Shown here: piece after piece, positions 1 to 9,391 of the stretch
Layout: each line of letters begins with the position of its first letter
Numbering within the stretch: the first letter of the stretch is position 1
NCBI RefSeq assembly: GCF_018614415.1
Contig: NZ_JAGGOO010000158.1
Location: 1 to 64,000 of the forward strand
Direction of reading: 5' to 3'
Source of the DNA: Streptomyces sp. ISL-12
Lineage (GTDB): Bacteria > Actinomycetota > Actinomycetes > Streptomycetales > Streptomycetaceae
DNA: 64,000 bases
Notes under the pieces: model-generated
The model's database searches: none
What the model saw: only the letters and a program-made list of their open reading frames with translations
What the model was told of the DNA's origin: nothing
Made by a program: the position numbers and the translations under genes

Positions 1-15
1 ACGGTTTCCTCTCGG

Positions 16-49
16 GTCTGGTGGGCTCGGAGTTGTGTATAAGAGCCGG
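16..49 (+). other. Probable Illumina Nextera Read-2 adapter remnant
   Basis: These 34 bases match the Nextera transposase Read-2 adapter at 30 of 34 positions, as I recall the adapter. Two long exact blocks are visible, GTGGGCTCGGAG (21-32) and TGTGTATAAGAG (34-45), with substitutions at 20, 33, 46 and 48. A run of 15 G (48-62) follows, as expected from two-colour sequencing chemistry when signal is lost. I infer assembly contamination rather than genomic DNA. Confidence 0.8.
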
Positions 50-639
50 GGGGGGGGGGGGGCGGGGGCTGCTGGGGGGGGCTGCGCGCCGGGGGGGTGG
101 GGGGGCCGGGGGGCGGCTGGGGCCTCCGGTGCCGCGGGGTCCGGTGTGCCGCCGGGGGCGGCGGGGCCGTGCCCACGCGTGCCGTCCTGCTCCGTGCCGC
201 CGCCGTGACCGTCCCGGCCCTGTGCTGCCGGGGCCCCCGCGTCGGAGGCGGGGCCGGGGGGAAGGGGAGCGGGGGCATCGGCGTGGTCGGTGCCGCCGTC
301 CTGGGGCCGGCCGGGGCGTGCGGAGCCGGGGGCCGGGGCCGTAGACCCCGTGTGGTGCTCGGCCGGCTCGCCGTTGCCGGACCGCGGCTGCCCGCTCCCG
401 CCGCTCACGTCCACGGTTTCCCCTCGTTCGAAGCGTCTTCCGCTCCTGCCGGGCGGAAGGGTCTCATGTCGATGGTATGCGGCCCGCTCGCCCCCTTCCG
501 CCCCGGCACCCCTGTGCTCCCCCTGCTCTCCCCGCTCCCCCCGTTCTCCTTGCTCCCTCTGCTCTCCCCGCTCTCCCACGTCACGGGCGTCACCGCCGTG
601 GCTGGGTCACTGTCAGTGGCGGGCCGTAGGGTCTGTCGC
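50..639. other. G-rich low-complexity sequence, doubtful quality, no supported gene
   Basis: Bases 50 to about 120 are almost pure G runs, and G excess persists to about 360. The first 14 bases of the window (1-14) nearly repeat 413-426, as in a chimeric read. From about 490 to 580 there are CT-rich imperfect repeats (CTCCCC, CTGCTCTCC) that may be genuine. Open frames cross the region but lack recognisable protein similarity. The promoter of the downstream nuclease should lie in its last 200 bases, but I cannot place it. Confidence 0.6.
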
Positions 640-1701
<1,062 letters not shown>

Positions 1702-1768
1702 CGCCCCGGCCGCGTCCGGTGCCACGGGCGCAGGGCAGAATGGGGCCGGACTAGCGAAGGAGACTTAC

Positions 1769-2440
1769 GTGGCCATCCGTGTCCTACTGGTCGACGACCA
1801 GCCGCTGCTGCGTACGGGCTTCCGGATGATTCTGGAAGCGGAGCAGGACATCGCGGTCGTCGGCGAGGCCGGTGACGGCCTCCAGGCGCTGGACCAGGTG
1901 CGGGCGTTGCAGCCCGATGTGGTCCTGATGGACATCCGTATGCCGCGGATGGACGGCGTGGAGGCGACCCGGCAGATCACCGGGCCCGGGCGGGACGGCC
2001 CGGCGAAGGTGCTGGTGCTGACCACCTTCGACCTCGACGAATATGTGGTGGAGGCGCTGCGGGCGGGGGCCAGCGGCTTCCTGCTGAAGGACGCCCCGGC
2101 CAACGAACTGGTGCAGGCGATCCGGGTGGTGGCGGACGGTGAGGCGATGCTAGCGCCGAGCATCACCAAGCGGCTGCTCGACAAGTACGCGACCCATCTG
2201 CCCTCGGGCGAGGAGCCGGTGCCGGACACCCTGCACACGCTCACCGAGCGTGAGGTGGAGGTGCTGAAGCTGGTGGCGCGCGGTCTGTCCAACGCGGAGA
2301 TCGCCGCCGATCTGTTCGTCAGCGAGACGACCGTCAAGACGCATGTCGGGCACGTCCTGACCAAGCTGGGACTGCGCGACCGGGTGCAGGCCGCGGTGTA
2401 CGCGTACGAGAGCGGACTGGTGCGCCCCGGCGCGCAGTAG
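1769..2440 (+). CDS. NarL/FixJ-type response regulator, orphan
   Basis: Two-component response regulator of 223 residues. The N-terminal receiver domain has the acidic pair DDQ (residues 8-9), the phosphoacceptor Asp in LMDIRMPRMDG (about 54) and the switch lysine in LLKDAP (about 105). The C-terminal LuxR-type helix-turn-helix spans TEREVEVLKLVARGLSN to SETTVKTHV. The GTG start at 1769 follows GAAGGAGA by 5 bases. No histidine kinase lies on either side, so its partner is encoded elsewhere. A strong hairpin follows the stop. DNA targets cannot be read from the sequence. Confidence 0.93.
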   Translation: MAIRVLLVDDQPLLRTGFRMILEAEQDIAVVGEAGDGLQALDQVRALQPDVVLMDIRMPRMDGVEATRQITGPGRDGPAKVLVLTTFDLDEYVVEALRAGASGFLLKDAPANELVQAIRVVADGEAMLAPSITKRLLDKYATHLPSGEEPVPDTLHTLTEREVEVLKLVARGLSNAEIAADLFVSETTVKTHVGHVLTKLGLRDRVQAAVYAYESGLVRPGAQ

Positions 2441-2463
2441 GCCGGTCGCGGCACGGCAACGTG

Positions 2464-2500
2464 AAGGGCGCCCCTCTCCGGAAGAAGAGGGGCGCCCTTT
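2464..2500. terminator. Factor-independent-type hairpin between convergent genes
   Basis: AAGGGCGCCCCTCT pairs with AGAGGGGCGCCCTT across a 7-8 base loop, followed by TT. It sits between the stop of the response regulator and the 3' end of the opposite-strand transport gene, so it can serve both directions. Confidence 0.85.
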
Positions 2501-2541
2501 CGGTGTGCGGCCGGTGTGTCCGGCGTGCGGTGCGGGCGGGC

Positions 2542-4146
2542 TCAGTCGCTGACGCCGCGGCCCAGCTCCCAGAGCTGGAGCGAGGAGGCGGAGTTGAGCA
2601 GGTAGGCGGTGCCGGTGATGTCGTCGCGGGTGGCGACGTACTGCTTGCCCTGCCACAGCGGCAGCAGCGGTACGTCCTCGGCGACGATGTCCTGGATCTC
2701 CGTCAGGCTGTCGGCGGCGGACAGCCGGTCGGCCTCGCGGCGGGACTCCGGGATCAGCGTGTTGATTATCTTGCTGTTGGCGTACGGCGAGTACAGGGTG
2801 TTGTTCTTGTCGAGGAACGGCGCGATGAAGCTGTCGGCGTCCGGGAAGTCGGGGAACCAGCCCATGCCGAAGACGTCGTACTCGTGCTTCTTCTGCCCCT
2901 CCCGGTACTTGTCCCAGATGGTGCCCTTGATGTCGACGTCGAAGAGACCGCTGTCGTTGAGCTGCTTCTGCAGCTCCTCGAACTCCGTCTTGGCGGCCGC
3001 GCCGTAGTGGTCGGTGGTGTAGTTCAGCGTCAGCTTCACCGGCGTGGTGATGTTGGCCTGTTGCAGCAGCGCCCTCGCCTTGTCGACGCTCGGGTCGCCG
3101 TACTCGTTGAAGAACGAGTTGGAGTGGCCGGTGATGGTGGCCGGGACCATCGAGTACAGCGGCTCGGCCTGGGAGCCGTAGACCTTGGAGACCAGTTCGC
3201 TGCGGTTGATCAGCTGGGCCATCGCCTGACGGACGGCCTTGTTCTTGACGGTCGCGGCCTCGGTGTTGAACGCGAGGTAGCGGATCTCCAGGCCGGACAC
3301 CTCGACCAGGTCGACGGCGCCGCCGGAGGCCTTGGACAGCTCGTCGATCTGGTCGGGCGTCATCGCGCGCGTCATCACGTCGATGTCGCCGTTCTCGATG
3401 TCGGCGCCCATCGTCTCGGCGTCGGCGTACGAGACCATCTCGACCTTGTCGTTGTTCACCGTCAGAGTCCCCTTGTAGTTGGGGTTCTTGGTGAACACGG
3501 CCTTGGTCAGCTCGTCGCCCTCGGTCTCCGCCTTGAAGGTGTAGGGGCCGGAGCCGGAGAGCTCGAAGCCCTCGCGCAGCTTGTCCTTCGCGTAGTCGTC
3601 GGAGTCGACGATGCCGGCGACGGGGGTCGACAGCTTGTACGGGAAGGTGGCGTCGGCGGTGTTGAGGTGGAAGATCACCTCGCGGTCGCCCTGTGTCTCG
3701 ACGGTGTCGATGGTGGACAGCAGCGAGGAGACGCCGGTGTCGGCCTGGATGGCGATGGCCCGCTCGATGGAGTACTTCACGTCGGCGGCGGTGATGGCGT
3801 CACCGTTGGCGAACTTCAGACCGTCCCGCAGGGTGCAGGAGTAGCGCTCGTTGCCCGTGTCGGTGAAGCCGCACTGCTCGGCGGCCTCGGGCACCGGCTC
3901 GCCGTCGCCGCGCGGCTGGATCATCAGCGTCTGCTGGGTCTGGCGCAGGATGTTCCAGAGGCCCACGTCGTACGCCCACGCCGGGTCGAGGGGCGCGGGG
4001 GCCTCTTTCGTGGCGGTGAACCGGTCCGTGGTGCCGACGACGATCGCGTCTCCGCCGCCACTGCCACCGTCGGAGCCGCCGCACGCGGCGAGCACCGGCG
4101 CGAGCAGGCCGACCACGGCCGGCAGCACCAAAGTCTTGCGGTTCAT
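2542..4146 (-). CDS. ABC transporter substrate-binding lipoprotein, SBP_bac_5 (peptide/nickel type)
   Basis: Extracytoplasmic solute receptor of 534 residues, the usual size for DppA/OppA-like proteins. The N-terminus is a lipoprotein signal, MNRKTLVLPAVVGLLAPVLAAC, with lipobox LAAC (Cys about residue 22), so the mature protein should be membrane-anchored outside the cell. The rest has the family pattern: a GDAITAADVKYSIERA-type segment, then FAFN-like AFNTEA and the closing WFPDFPDADSF region. No permease or ATPase genes are adjacent, so this is an orphan receptor that must work with transporter subunits encoded elsewhere. Ligand not predictable; oligopeptides are typical of the family. Confidence 0.92.
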   Translation of the reverse strand: MNRKTLVLPAVVGLLAPVLAACGGSDGGSGGGDAIVVGTTDRFTATKEAPAPLDPAWAYDVGLWNILRQTQQTLMIQPRGDGEPVPEAAEQCGFTDTGNERYSCTLRDGLKFANGDAITAADVKYSIERAIAIQADTGVSSLLSTIDTVETQGDREVIFHLNTADATFPYKLSTPVAGIVDSDDYAKDKLREGFELSGSGPYTFKAETEGDELTKAVFTKNPNYKGTLTVNNDKVEMVSYADAETMGADIENGDIDVMTRAMTPDQIDELSKASGGAVDLVEVSGLEIRYLAFNTEAATVKNKAVRQAMAQLINRSELVSKVYGSQAEPLYSMVPATITGHSNSFFNEYGDPSVDKARALLQQANITTPVKLTLNYTTDHYGAAAKTEFEELQKQLNDSGLFDVDIKGTIWDKYREGQKKHEYDVFGMGWFPDFPDADSFIAPFLDKNNTLYSPYANSKIINTLIPESRREADRLSAADSLTEIQDIVAEDVPLLPLWQGKQYVATRDDITGTAYLLNSASSLQLWELGRGVSD

Positions 4147-4455
4147 GCTCGGGATTCTCCAGGGCTGTCGATTCCGTGTATCCGGCTTGCAGGGGTGTCG
4201 CGGCCGATCACGGGGGTAAGGGCTGAGGTTCTCGCGACGAGATTAGTCCGCGTCCGCACGACAGTTCGCAGCCGCTGGAGTTGAGCCCCCATCACGCAGT
4301 GAAACCGGGCGTGGACACACCGAAAACCCGACAGTGGAAGGATTCGTGCAGGGTTTCACCAATCAGGACACATGGGCACTGCGCCGCCCCCGGCAGTACG
4401 ACGAACAGCACAGGCACAGCTTTCTGTCGACCCCCGGGAGCGTGGGGAACGTCAC
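4147..4455. other. Intergenic region upstream of the substrate-binding protein gene
   Basis: About 310 bases with slightly lower GC than the surroundings. It should contain the promoter of the leftward receptor gene. Short open frames on both strands have no convincing start site or codon bias. I cannot place a promoter with confidence. Confidence 0.5.
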
Positions 4456-4605
4456 ATGGCCAAGCAGGTGTGTGAGGCACTCAATTCGGCCGTCCCGGGA
4501 CGGGGAATTACCCTTCGAAACCCCTTCGCCACGCATCTCGGCAACTCACCGGTAGGTTTCCGCGAATTACCCTTCTTTACCGGTGCACGCTGGGTGAACG
4601 CCTAG
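4456..4605 (+). CDS. Possible 49-residue protein with a TTA codon
   Basis: Candidate small gene beginning at an ATG (4456) and reading MAKQVCEALNSAVPG at the N-terminus, ending GARWVNA. It contains a TTA leucine codon at 4567-4569. In Streptomyces TTA is rare and makes translation depend on the bldA tRNA. An 11-base repeat, GAATTACCCTT, occurs twice inside it (4505-4515 and 4564-4574). The ribosome site is weak (GGGGAAC, 5 bases upstream), and codon bias is less GC-rich than in neighbouring genes. Its stop overlaps the stop of the opposite-strand phosphatase gene. I do not recognise the family, and this may be non-coding. Confidence 0.35.
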   Translation: MAKQVCEALNSAVPGRGITLRNPFATHLGNSPVGFRELPFFTGARWVNA

Positions 4606-5303
4606 CGCGTGTGCGTCATCAACCCGCGTAGAAATGCCAGGTCCACCTGTTCCAGCGAGGGCACGACGGTGCGTCTGAGGGCCGGTGCGATGGGGGCGAC
4701 GGACGGAACCGCGACGACGTGGCAGCCCGCGGCCTCGGCGGCGGCGACGCCGGTCGCGGTGTCCTCGACGACGGCGCATCGGTGGGGATCCGCGCCGAGT
4801 CCGGCGGCGGCGGTCAGGTACGGGTCCGGGTACGGCTTGGTGCGCGGGACCTCGTCGCCCGCGACCGTCAGGGCGAAGTGGTGGGCGCCGAGCGAGGTGA
4901 GCACCCGGTCGATGATGCGCCGGTGGGAGGCGGAGACCAGAGCGGTGGGGATCTCGTGCTCGGACAGCTCGGCCAGCAGCCGCTCGGCCCCGGGCATGAG
5001 GGGCAGGGCCCGGCCGATGCGCTCCTCGAAGCCGTCGTTGAGCAGCACGGTGAGTTCGGCCAGTGAGATGTCGGCGCCGGTGGCCTCGATCAGGAAGCCG
5101 GCGCTGCGGGTCATGGGGCCGCCGACCACGACATGGCGCCAGGAGTCGTCCAGGGTGTACCCGAGCCCGGCGAAGACCTCCGCCTCCACGTCCCACCAGA
5201 AGCCCTCGGTGTCCACCAGGGTTCCGTCCATGTCCAGGAGCACGGCCTGGAGGGCGGAGCCTTCGGCCGTACGGGTACCGAGCGCGGGGACCGTACTGGT
5301 CAT
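4602..5303 (-). CDS. HAD-superfamily phosphatase / phosphoglucomutase-like
   Basis: Haloacid dehalogenase-fold hydrolase of 233 residues. Motif I is LLDMDGTLVDTE (about residues 21-32), with the nucleophile and acid aspartates. Motif II is the Ser/Thr in LVSASHRR, motif III the Lys in RTKPYPDPYL, and motif IV CAVVEDTATGV. The cap insertion after motif I places it with the beta-phosphoglucomutase/sugar-phosphate phosphatase subgroup. The substrate is probably a small phosphorylated metabolite but is not determined. The ATG at 5303 follows a GGAGG on the minus strand (5308-5314). It lies downstream of metH on the same strand, separated by about 170 bases. Confidence 0.9.
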   Translation of the reverse strand: MTSTVPALGTRTAEGSALQAVLLDMDGTLVDTEGFWWDVEAEVFAGLGYTLDDSWRHVVVGGPMTRSAGFLIEATGADISLAELTVLLNDGFEERIGRALPLMPGAERLLAELSEHEIPTALVSASHRRIIDRVLTSLGAHHFALTVAGDEVPRTKPYPDPYLTAAAGLGADPHRCAVVEDTATGVAAAEAAGCHVVAVPSVAPIAPALRRTVVPSLEQVDLAFLRGLMTHTR

Positions 5304-5417
5304 CCACTTACCTCCTTGAGGGACGATCAGGCCGGTTCCCTGAGCGGGAACCGGCCTGCGGTGGACCGACCAGTGTACGTCGCCCGCGGACGAAGCGCCC
5401 GGCGGTGTGCCGGCGGG

Positions 5418-5489
5418 CGGTGACGTACGGCCCGCCGGGCGCTGACCCGGGGCCCGGCCGACGGTGACGTACGGCTCAGCGGGCGTTGA
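5418..5489 (-). repeat. Imperfect 28-bp direct repeat spanning the metH stop codon
   Basis: Two 28-base copies, 5418-5445 and 5462-5489, agree at 24 positions, 44 bases apart. The second copy contains the metH stop (5476-5478) and its last codons; the first lies downstream in the 3' untranslated part. The shared core is GGTGACGTACGG. Confidence 0.6.
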
Positions 5490-8400
5490 AGTACTTCGCC
5501 TCGGGGTGGTGGATCACGATGGCGTCGGTGGACTGTTCGGGGTGGAGCTGGAACTCCTCCGACAGGTGGACGCCGATCCGCTCCGGCTCCAGCAGGGCGG
5601 CGATCTTCGCCCGGTCCTCCAGGTCGGGGCAGGCGCCGTAGCCCAGCGAGAAGCGGGCGCCCCGGTACTTCAGCTCGAACATGCCCTGCATCTCGTCGGG
5701 GTCCTCCCCGGCGAAGCCCAGTTCGGAGCGGACGCGGGCGTGCCAGTACTCGGCGAGGGCCTCGGCGAGCTGGACGGACAGGCCGTGCAGTTCGAGGTAG
5801 TCGCGGTAGGCGTTGGCCTCGAACATCCGGGCGGTCTCCTCGCCGATGCGGGAGCCGACGGTGACGACCTGGAAGCCGACGACGTCCCGCTCGCCGGACT
5901 CCTCCGGGCGGAAGAAGTCGGCCAGGCACAGGCGCCGGCCGCGCCGCTGGCGGGGGAAGGTGAAGCGGGTGCGCTCGTTGCCGTCGTCGTCGAGGACGAT
6001 GAGGTCGTCGTCCTTGGAGACGCACGGGAAGTAGCCGTAGACCACGGCCGCTTCCAGCAGGTTCTCCGTCTGGAGCCGGTCGAGCAGACCGCGCAGCCGG
6101 GGCCGTCCCTCGCTCTCGACCAGTTCCTCGTACGACGGTCCGTCGCCGGTGCGGGCCTGCTTCAGGCCCCACTGGCCCTTGAACAGGGCGCCTTCGTCCA
6201 GCCAGGAGGCGTACTCCTTGAGCTGGATGCCCTTGATGACGCGGGTGCCCCAGAAGGGGGGCTCGGGGACCGGGTTGTCGACGGCGACGTCGGAGCGGAC
6301 GTGGCCGGCCTCCGGGCGCTCCTCGACCTCGACGGTCGCGGCCCGGACCCGGCGCTGGCGCAGCTCGGGGAGCTTGGCGCCGGGCACGCCGCGCTTGATG
6401 CCGATGAGCGCGTCCATCAGCCGCAGTCCCTCGAACGCGTCCCGCGCGTAGCGGACTTCGCCCTCGTAGATCTCGTGGAGGTCCTGCTCGACGTAGGCGC
6501 GGGTGAGGGCGGCGCCGCCGAGGATGACGGGGAAGTCGGCGGCCATGCCCCGCTGGTTGAGCTCCTCCAGGTTCTCCTTCATGATCACCGTGGACTTCAC
6601 CAGCAGCCCGGACATGCCGATCACGTCGGCCTTGTGCTCCTCGGCCGCCTCCAGGATCGCGGAGACCGGCTGCTTGATGCCGAGGTTGACGACGTTGTAG
6701 CCGTTGTTGGACAGGATGATGTCGACCAGGTTCTTGCCGATGTCGTGCACGTCCCCGCGCACCGTGGCCAGCACGATCGTGCCCTTGCCCGCCTCGTCCG
6801 TCTTCTCCATGTGCGGTTCCAGGTACGCGACCGCGGTCTTCATCACCTCCGCGGACTGGAGGACGAACGGCAGCTGCATCTGGCCGGAACCGAACAGCTC
6901 GCCGACCACCTTCATGCCCTCGAGCAGCACCTCGTTGACGATCTCCAGGGCTGGACGGGCCTCCAGCGCCGCCTCCAGGTCCGCCTCCAGGCCGTTGCGC
7001 TCGCCGTCGATGATCCGCCGCTGCAGGCGCTCCTCCAGCGGCAGCGCGGCCAGTTCCTCGGCCTTGGACGCCCTCAGCGACTTGGCCGTGGCGCCCTCGA
7101 ACAGCTGCATGAGCTTCTGCAGCGGGTCGTAGCCCTCGCGGCGCCGGTCGTAGATCAGGTCGAGGGCGGTGGTGACCTGCTCCTCGTCGAAGCGCGCGAT
7201 CGGCAGGATCTTCGACGCGTGCACGATCGCCGAGTCCAGGCCCGCCTTCACGCACTCGTCCAGGAAGACCGAGTTCAGCAGGATCCGGGCGGCCGGGTTG
7301 AGACCGAAGGAGATGTTCGACAGGCCGAGGGTGGTCTGCACGCGCGGGTGACGGCGCTTCAGCTCGCGGATGCCCTCGATGGTGGCGACCCCGTCCCGGC
7401 GGGACTCCTCCTGGCCGGTGCAGATGGTGAAGGTCAGGCAGTCCACCAGGATGTCCTCCTCGCGGACGCCCCAGTTCCCGGTCAGGTCCGCGATCAGCCG
7501 TTCGGCGATCTCGACCTTCTTCTCCGCGGTGCGGGCCTGGCCCTCCTCGTCGATGGTCAGCGCGATCAGCGCCGCGCCGTGCTCCCGGGCGAGCGCGGTC
7601 ACCTTCGCGAATCGGGACTCCGGACCGTCGCCGTCCTCGTAGTTCACCGAGTTGATCACCGCGCGGCCGCCGAGCTTCTCCAGCCCGGCGCGGATGACGG
7701 GAACCTCGGTGGAGTCCAGCACGATGGGGAGGGTGGAGGCGGTGGCGAAGCGGCCGGCCAGCTCCTCCATGTCGGCGACGCCGTCCCGGCCGACGTAGTC
7801 CACGCACAGGTCCAGCATGTGCGCGCCCTCGCGGATCTGGTCCCGGGCCATCTCCACGCAGTCGTCCCAGCGGCCCTCCAGCATGGCCTCACGGAACTTC
7901 TTCGACCCGTTGGCGTTCGTCCGCTCACCGATCGCCAGGTAGGAGGTGTCCTGGCGGAACGGCACCGACTGGTACAGGGAGGCGGCGCCCGGCTCGGGGC
8001 GCGGCTCGCGCTCGGCCGGGGCGAGCCCTTCGACCCGCTGCACGACCTGCCGCAGGTGCTCCGGCGTGGTTCCGCAGCAGCCGCCGACCAGCGACAGGCC
8101 GTACTCGCGGACGAACGTCTCCTGCGCGTCCGCCAGCTCGGGGGCGCCCAGCGGGTAGTGGGCGCCGTCCTTGCCGAGGACCGGCAGGCCGGCGTTGGGC
8201 ATGCAGGACAGCGGGATCCGGGAGTGCCGGGCCAGGAAGCGCAGGTGCTCGCTCATCTCGGCCGGGCCGGTGGCGCAGTTCAGGCCGATCATGTCGATGC
8301 CCAGCGGCTCCAGCGCGGTCAGCGCCGCGCCGATCTCCGAGCCGAGCAGCATGGTGCCGGTGGTCTCGACGGTCACGGACACGATCACCGGCATGTCGAT

Positions 8401-8988
8401 GCCGAGCGCGTCCAGGGCGCGGCGGGCGCCGAGCACGGCGGACTTGGTCTGGAGCAGGTCCTGCGTGGTCTCCACCAGCAGGGCGTCGGCGCCTCCGGCG
8501 ACCAGGCCCTCGGCGTTGCGCTGATAGGCGTCGCGCAGTACTCCGTACGGGGCGTGCCCGAGGGTGGGGAGCTTGGTGCCGGGGCCCATGGAGCCCAGGA
8601 CCCAGCGCTGCCGGCCGTCGCGCGCGGCGAACTCGTCGGCCACCTCGCGGGCCACCCGGGCGCCGGCCTCGGACAGCTCGTGGACCCGGTGCGCGATGTC
8701 GTACTCGCCGAGGGCGGAGTGGTTGGCGCCGAAGGTGTTGGTCTCCACGCAGTCCACGCCGACCGCGAAGTACTCCTCGTGGACCGAACGGACGATGTCC
8801 GGCCGGGTCAGGTTCAGGACCTCGTTGCAGCCCTCCAGCTGCTGGAAGTCGTCCAGCGTGGGGTTCTGCGCCTGCAGCATGGTGCCCATCGCACCGTCGG
8901 CGACCACCACGCGGGTGGCGAGCGCCTCGCGCAGGGCGGTGACACGGGTCCGGGTGTCGGCGGACGGGGTGGACGGCGACGAGGCCAT
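5476..8988 (-). CDS. metH: Cobalamin-dependent methionine synthase
   Basis: MetH transfers a methyl group from methyltetrahydrofolate to homocysteine via cobalamin to make methionine. The 1170 residues hold all four modules in order. The homocysteine-binding domain begins VVADGAMGTMLQAQNP and has zinc-site cysteines in LNCATG and GGCCGTT. The pterin-binding domain starts at IGERTNANGSKKF. The cobalamin domain has the axial histidine in GDVHDIGKN. The C-terminal activation domain binds S-adenosylmethionine. I chose the ATG at 8988 (MASSPSTPSADTRTRV), because the open frame upstream lacks conserved sequence. I found no cobalamin riboswitch in the 400-base leader. Confidence 0.97.
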   Translation of the reverse strand: MASSPSTPSADTRTRVTALREALATRVVVADGAMGTMLQAQNPTLDDFQQLEGCNEVLNLTRPDIVRSVHEEYFAVGVDCVETNTFGANHSALGEYDIAHRVHELSEAGARVAREVADEFAARDGRQRWVLGSMGPGTKLPTLGHAPYGVLRDAYQRNAEGLVAGGADALLVETTQDLLQTKSAVLGARRALDALGIDMPVIVSVTVETTGTMLLGSEIGAALTALEPLGIDMIGLNCATGPAEMSEHLRFLARHSRIPLSCMPNAGLPVLGKDGAHYPLGAPELADAQETFVREYGLSLVGGCCGTTPEHLRQVVQRVEGLAPAEREPRPEPGAASLYQSVPFRQDTSYLAIGERTNANGSKKFREAMLEGRWDDCVEMARDQIREGAHMLDLCVDYVGRDGVADMEELAGRFATASTLPIVLDSTEVPVIRAGLEKLGGRAVINSVNYEDGDGPESRFAKVTALAREHGAALIALTIDEEGQARTAEKKVEIAERLIADLTGNWGVREEDILVDCLTFTICTGQEESRRDGVATIEGIRELKRRHPRVQTTLGLSNISFGLNPAARILLNSVFLDECVKAGLDSAIVHASKILPIARFDEEQVTTALDLIYDRRREGYDPLQKLMQLFEGATAKSLRASKAEELAALPLEERLQRRIIDGERNGLEADLEAALEARPALEIVNEVLLEGMKVVGELFGSGQMQLPFVLQSAEVMKTAVAYLEPHMEKTDEAGKGTIVLATVRGDVHDIGKNLVDIILSNNGYNVVNLGIKQPVSAILEAAEEHKADVIGMSGLLVKSTVIMKENLEELNQRGMAADFPVILGGAALTRAYVEQDLHEIYEGEVRYARDAFEGLRLMDALIGIKRGVPGAKLPELRQRRVRAATVEVEERPEAGHVRSDVAVDNPVPEPPFWGTRVIKGIQLKEYASWLDEGALFKGQWGLKQARTGDGPSYEELVESEGRPRLRGLLDRLQTENLLEAAVVYGYFPCVSKDDDLIVLDDDGNERTRFTFPRQRRGRRLCLADFFRPEESGERDVVGFQVVTVGSRIGEETARMFEANAYRDYLELHGLSVQLAEALAEYWHARVRSELGFAGEDPDEMQGMFELKYRGARFSLGYGACPDLEDRAKIAALLEPERIGVHLSEEFQLHPEQSTDAIVIHHPEAKYFNAR

Positions 8989-9391
8989 GGACGGGCTCCC
9001 TAGGATGCGACGGCTGTCGGCTTTGCGGCTTCCCGGGGACATCGGTACACAACACACCGGGAGGGCGCACGCCGCCAGGGTAGCCGGGAGGCGGGGCCCG
9101 CGGTCAGGGCGTCCACGGGACGGACGAGGATGGGACGCGGTGCCGAGGTGTCCCGGGGGTGTCCTGGGGGTGTCACGGTGTGCGGGGCGCGGTGGCCGAG
9201 GGTGCCCTGAGCGCCGTAAGCGCCGTAAGCGCCGAGGGTGCCTCGCCGTGCGGTCGCCGTGGCCGAGGAGTGCCACAGTTGCGCACCGACCATTGGCGAG
9301 AGGTCGGCATGGACCGGTAGTGTTCGGCATTGCCGAACAGTGGAAGTGACGTCGCACGTCGACGGTAGGACGGGACGGAGGCGGGACGGCG
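8989..9391. other. Divergent metH-gylR intergenic region
   Basis: About 400 bases between the leftward metH start and the rightward gylR start. It holds a 9-base tandem repeat GCGCCGTAA (9211-9228, plus a partial third copy) and the GylR-type palindrome near gylR. I looked for B12- and SAM-type riboswitch signatures on the metH side and saw none. Confidence 0.6.
9322..9338 (+). promoter_or_regulatory. GylR-type operator upstream of gylR
   Basis: GTTCGGCATTGCCGAAC is a perfect 17-base palindrome with a one-base centre, 53 bases before the gylR start. A related degenerate element (GGTCGGCATGGACC, from 9303) lies just upstream. Nearly the same palindrome recurs before glpF, so I infer it is the binding site of the IclR-family regulator, giving autoregulation. 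Confidence 0.75.

Noticed and set aside
97..639. Extended N-terminus of the RecB-like nuclease
   Set aside because: It would read through adapter-derived poly-G and low-complexity sequence with no conserved residues; the ATG at 640 is used.
2461..4284. Long antisense open frame over the substrate-binding protein gene
   Set aside because: Same artefact; it also crosses the terminator and promoter of the real gene.
5464..9003. Long open frame antisense to metH (over 1100 codons)
   Set aside because: It mirrors the metH codons on the other strand, as is common in 70% GC DNA, and has low-complexity composition; the metH strand has all conserved domains.
8989..9391. Cobalamin or SAM riboswitch before metH
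   Set aside because: I looked for B12-box-like and SAM-type conserved motifs in the leader and found none.
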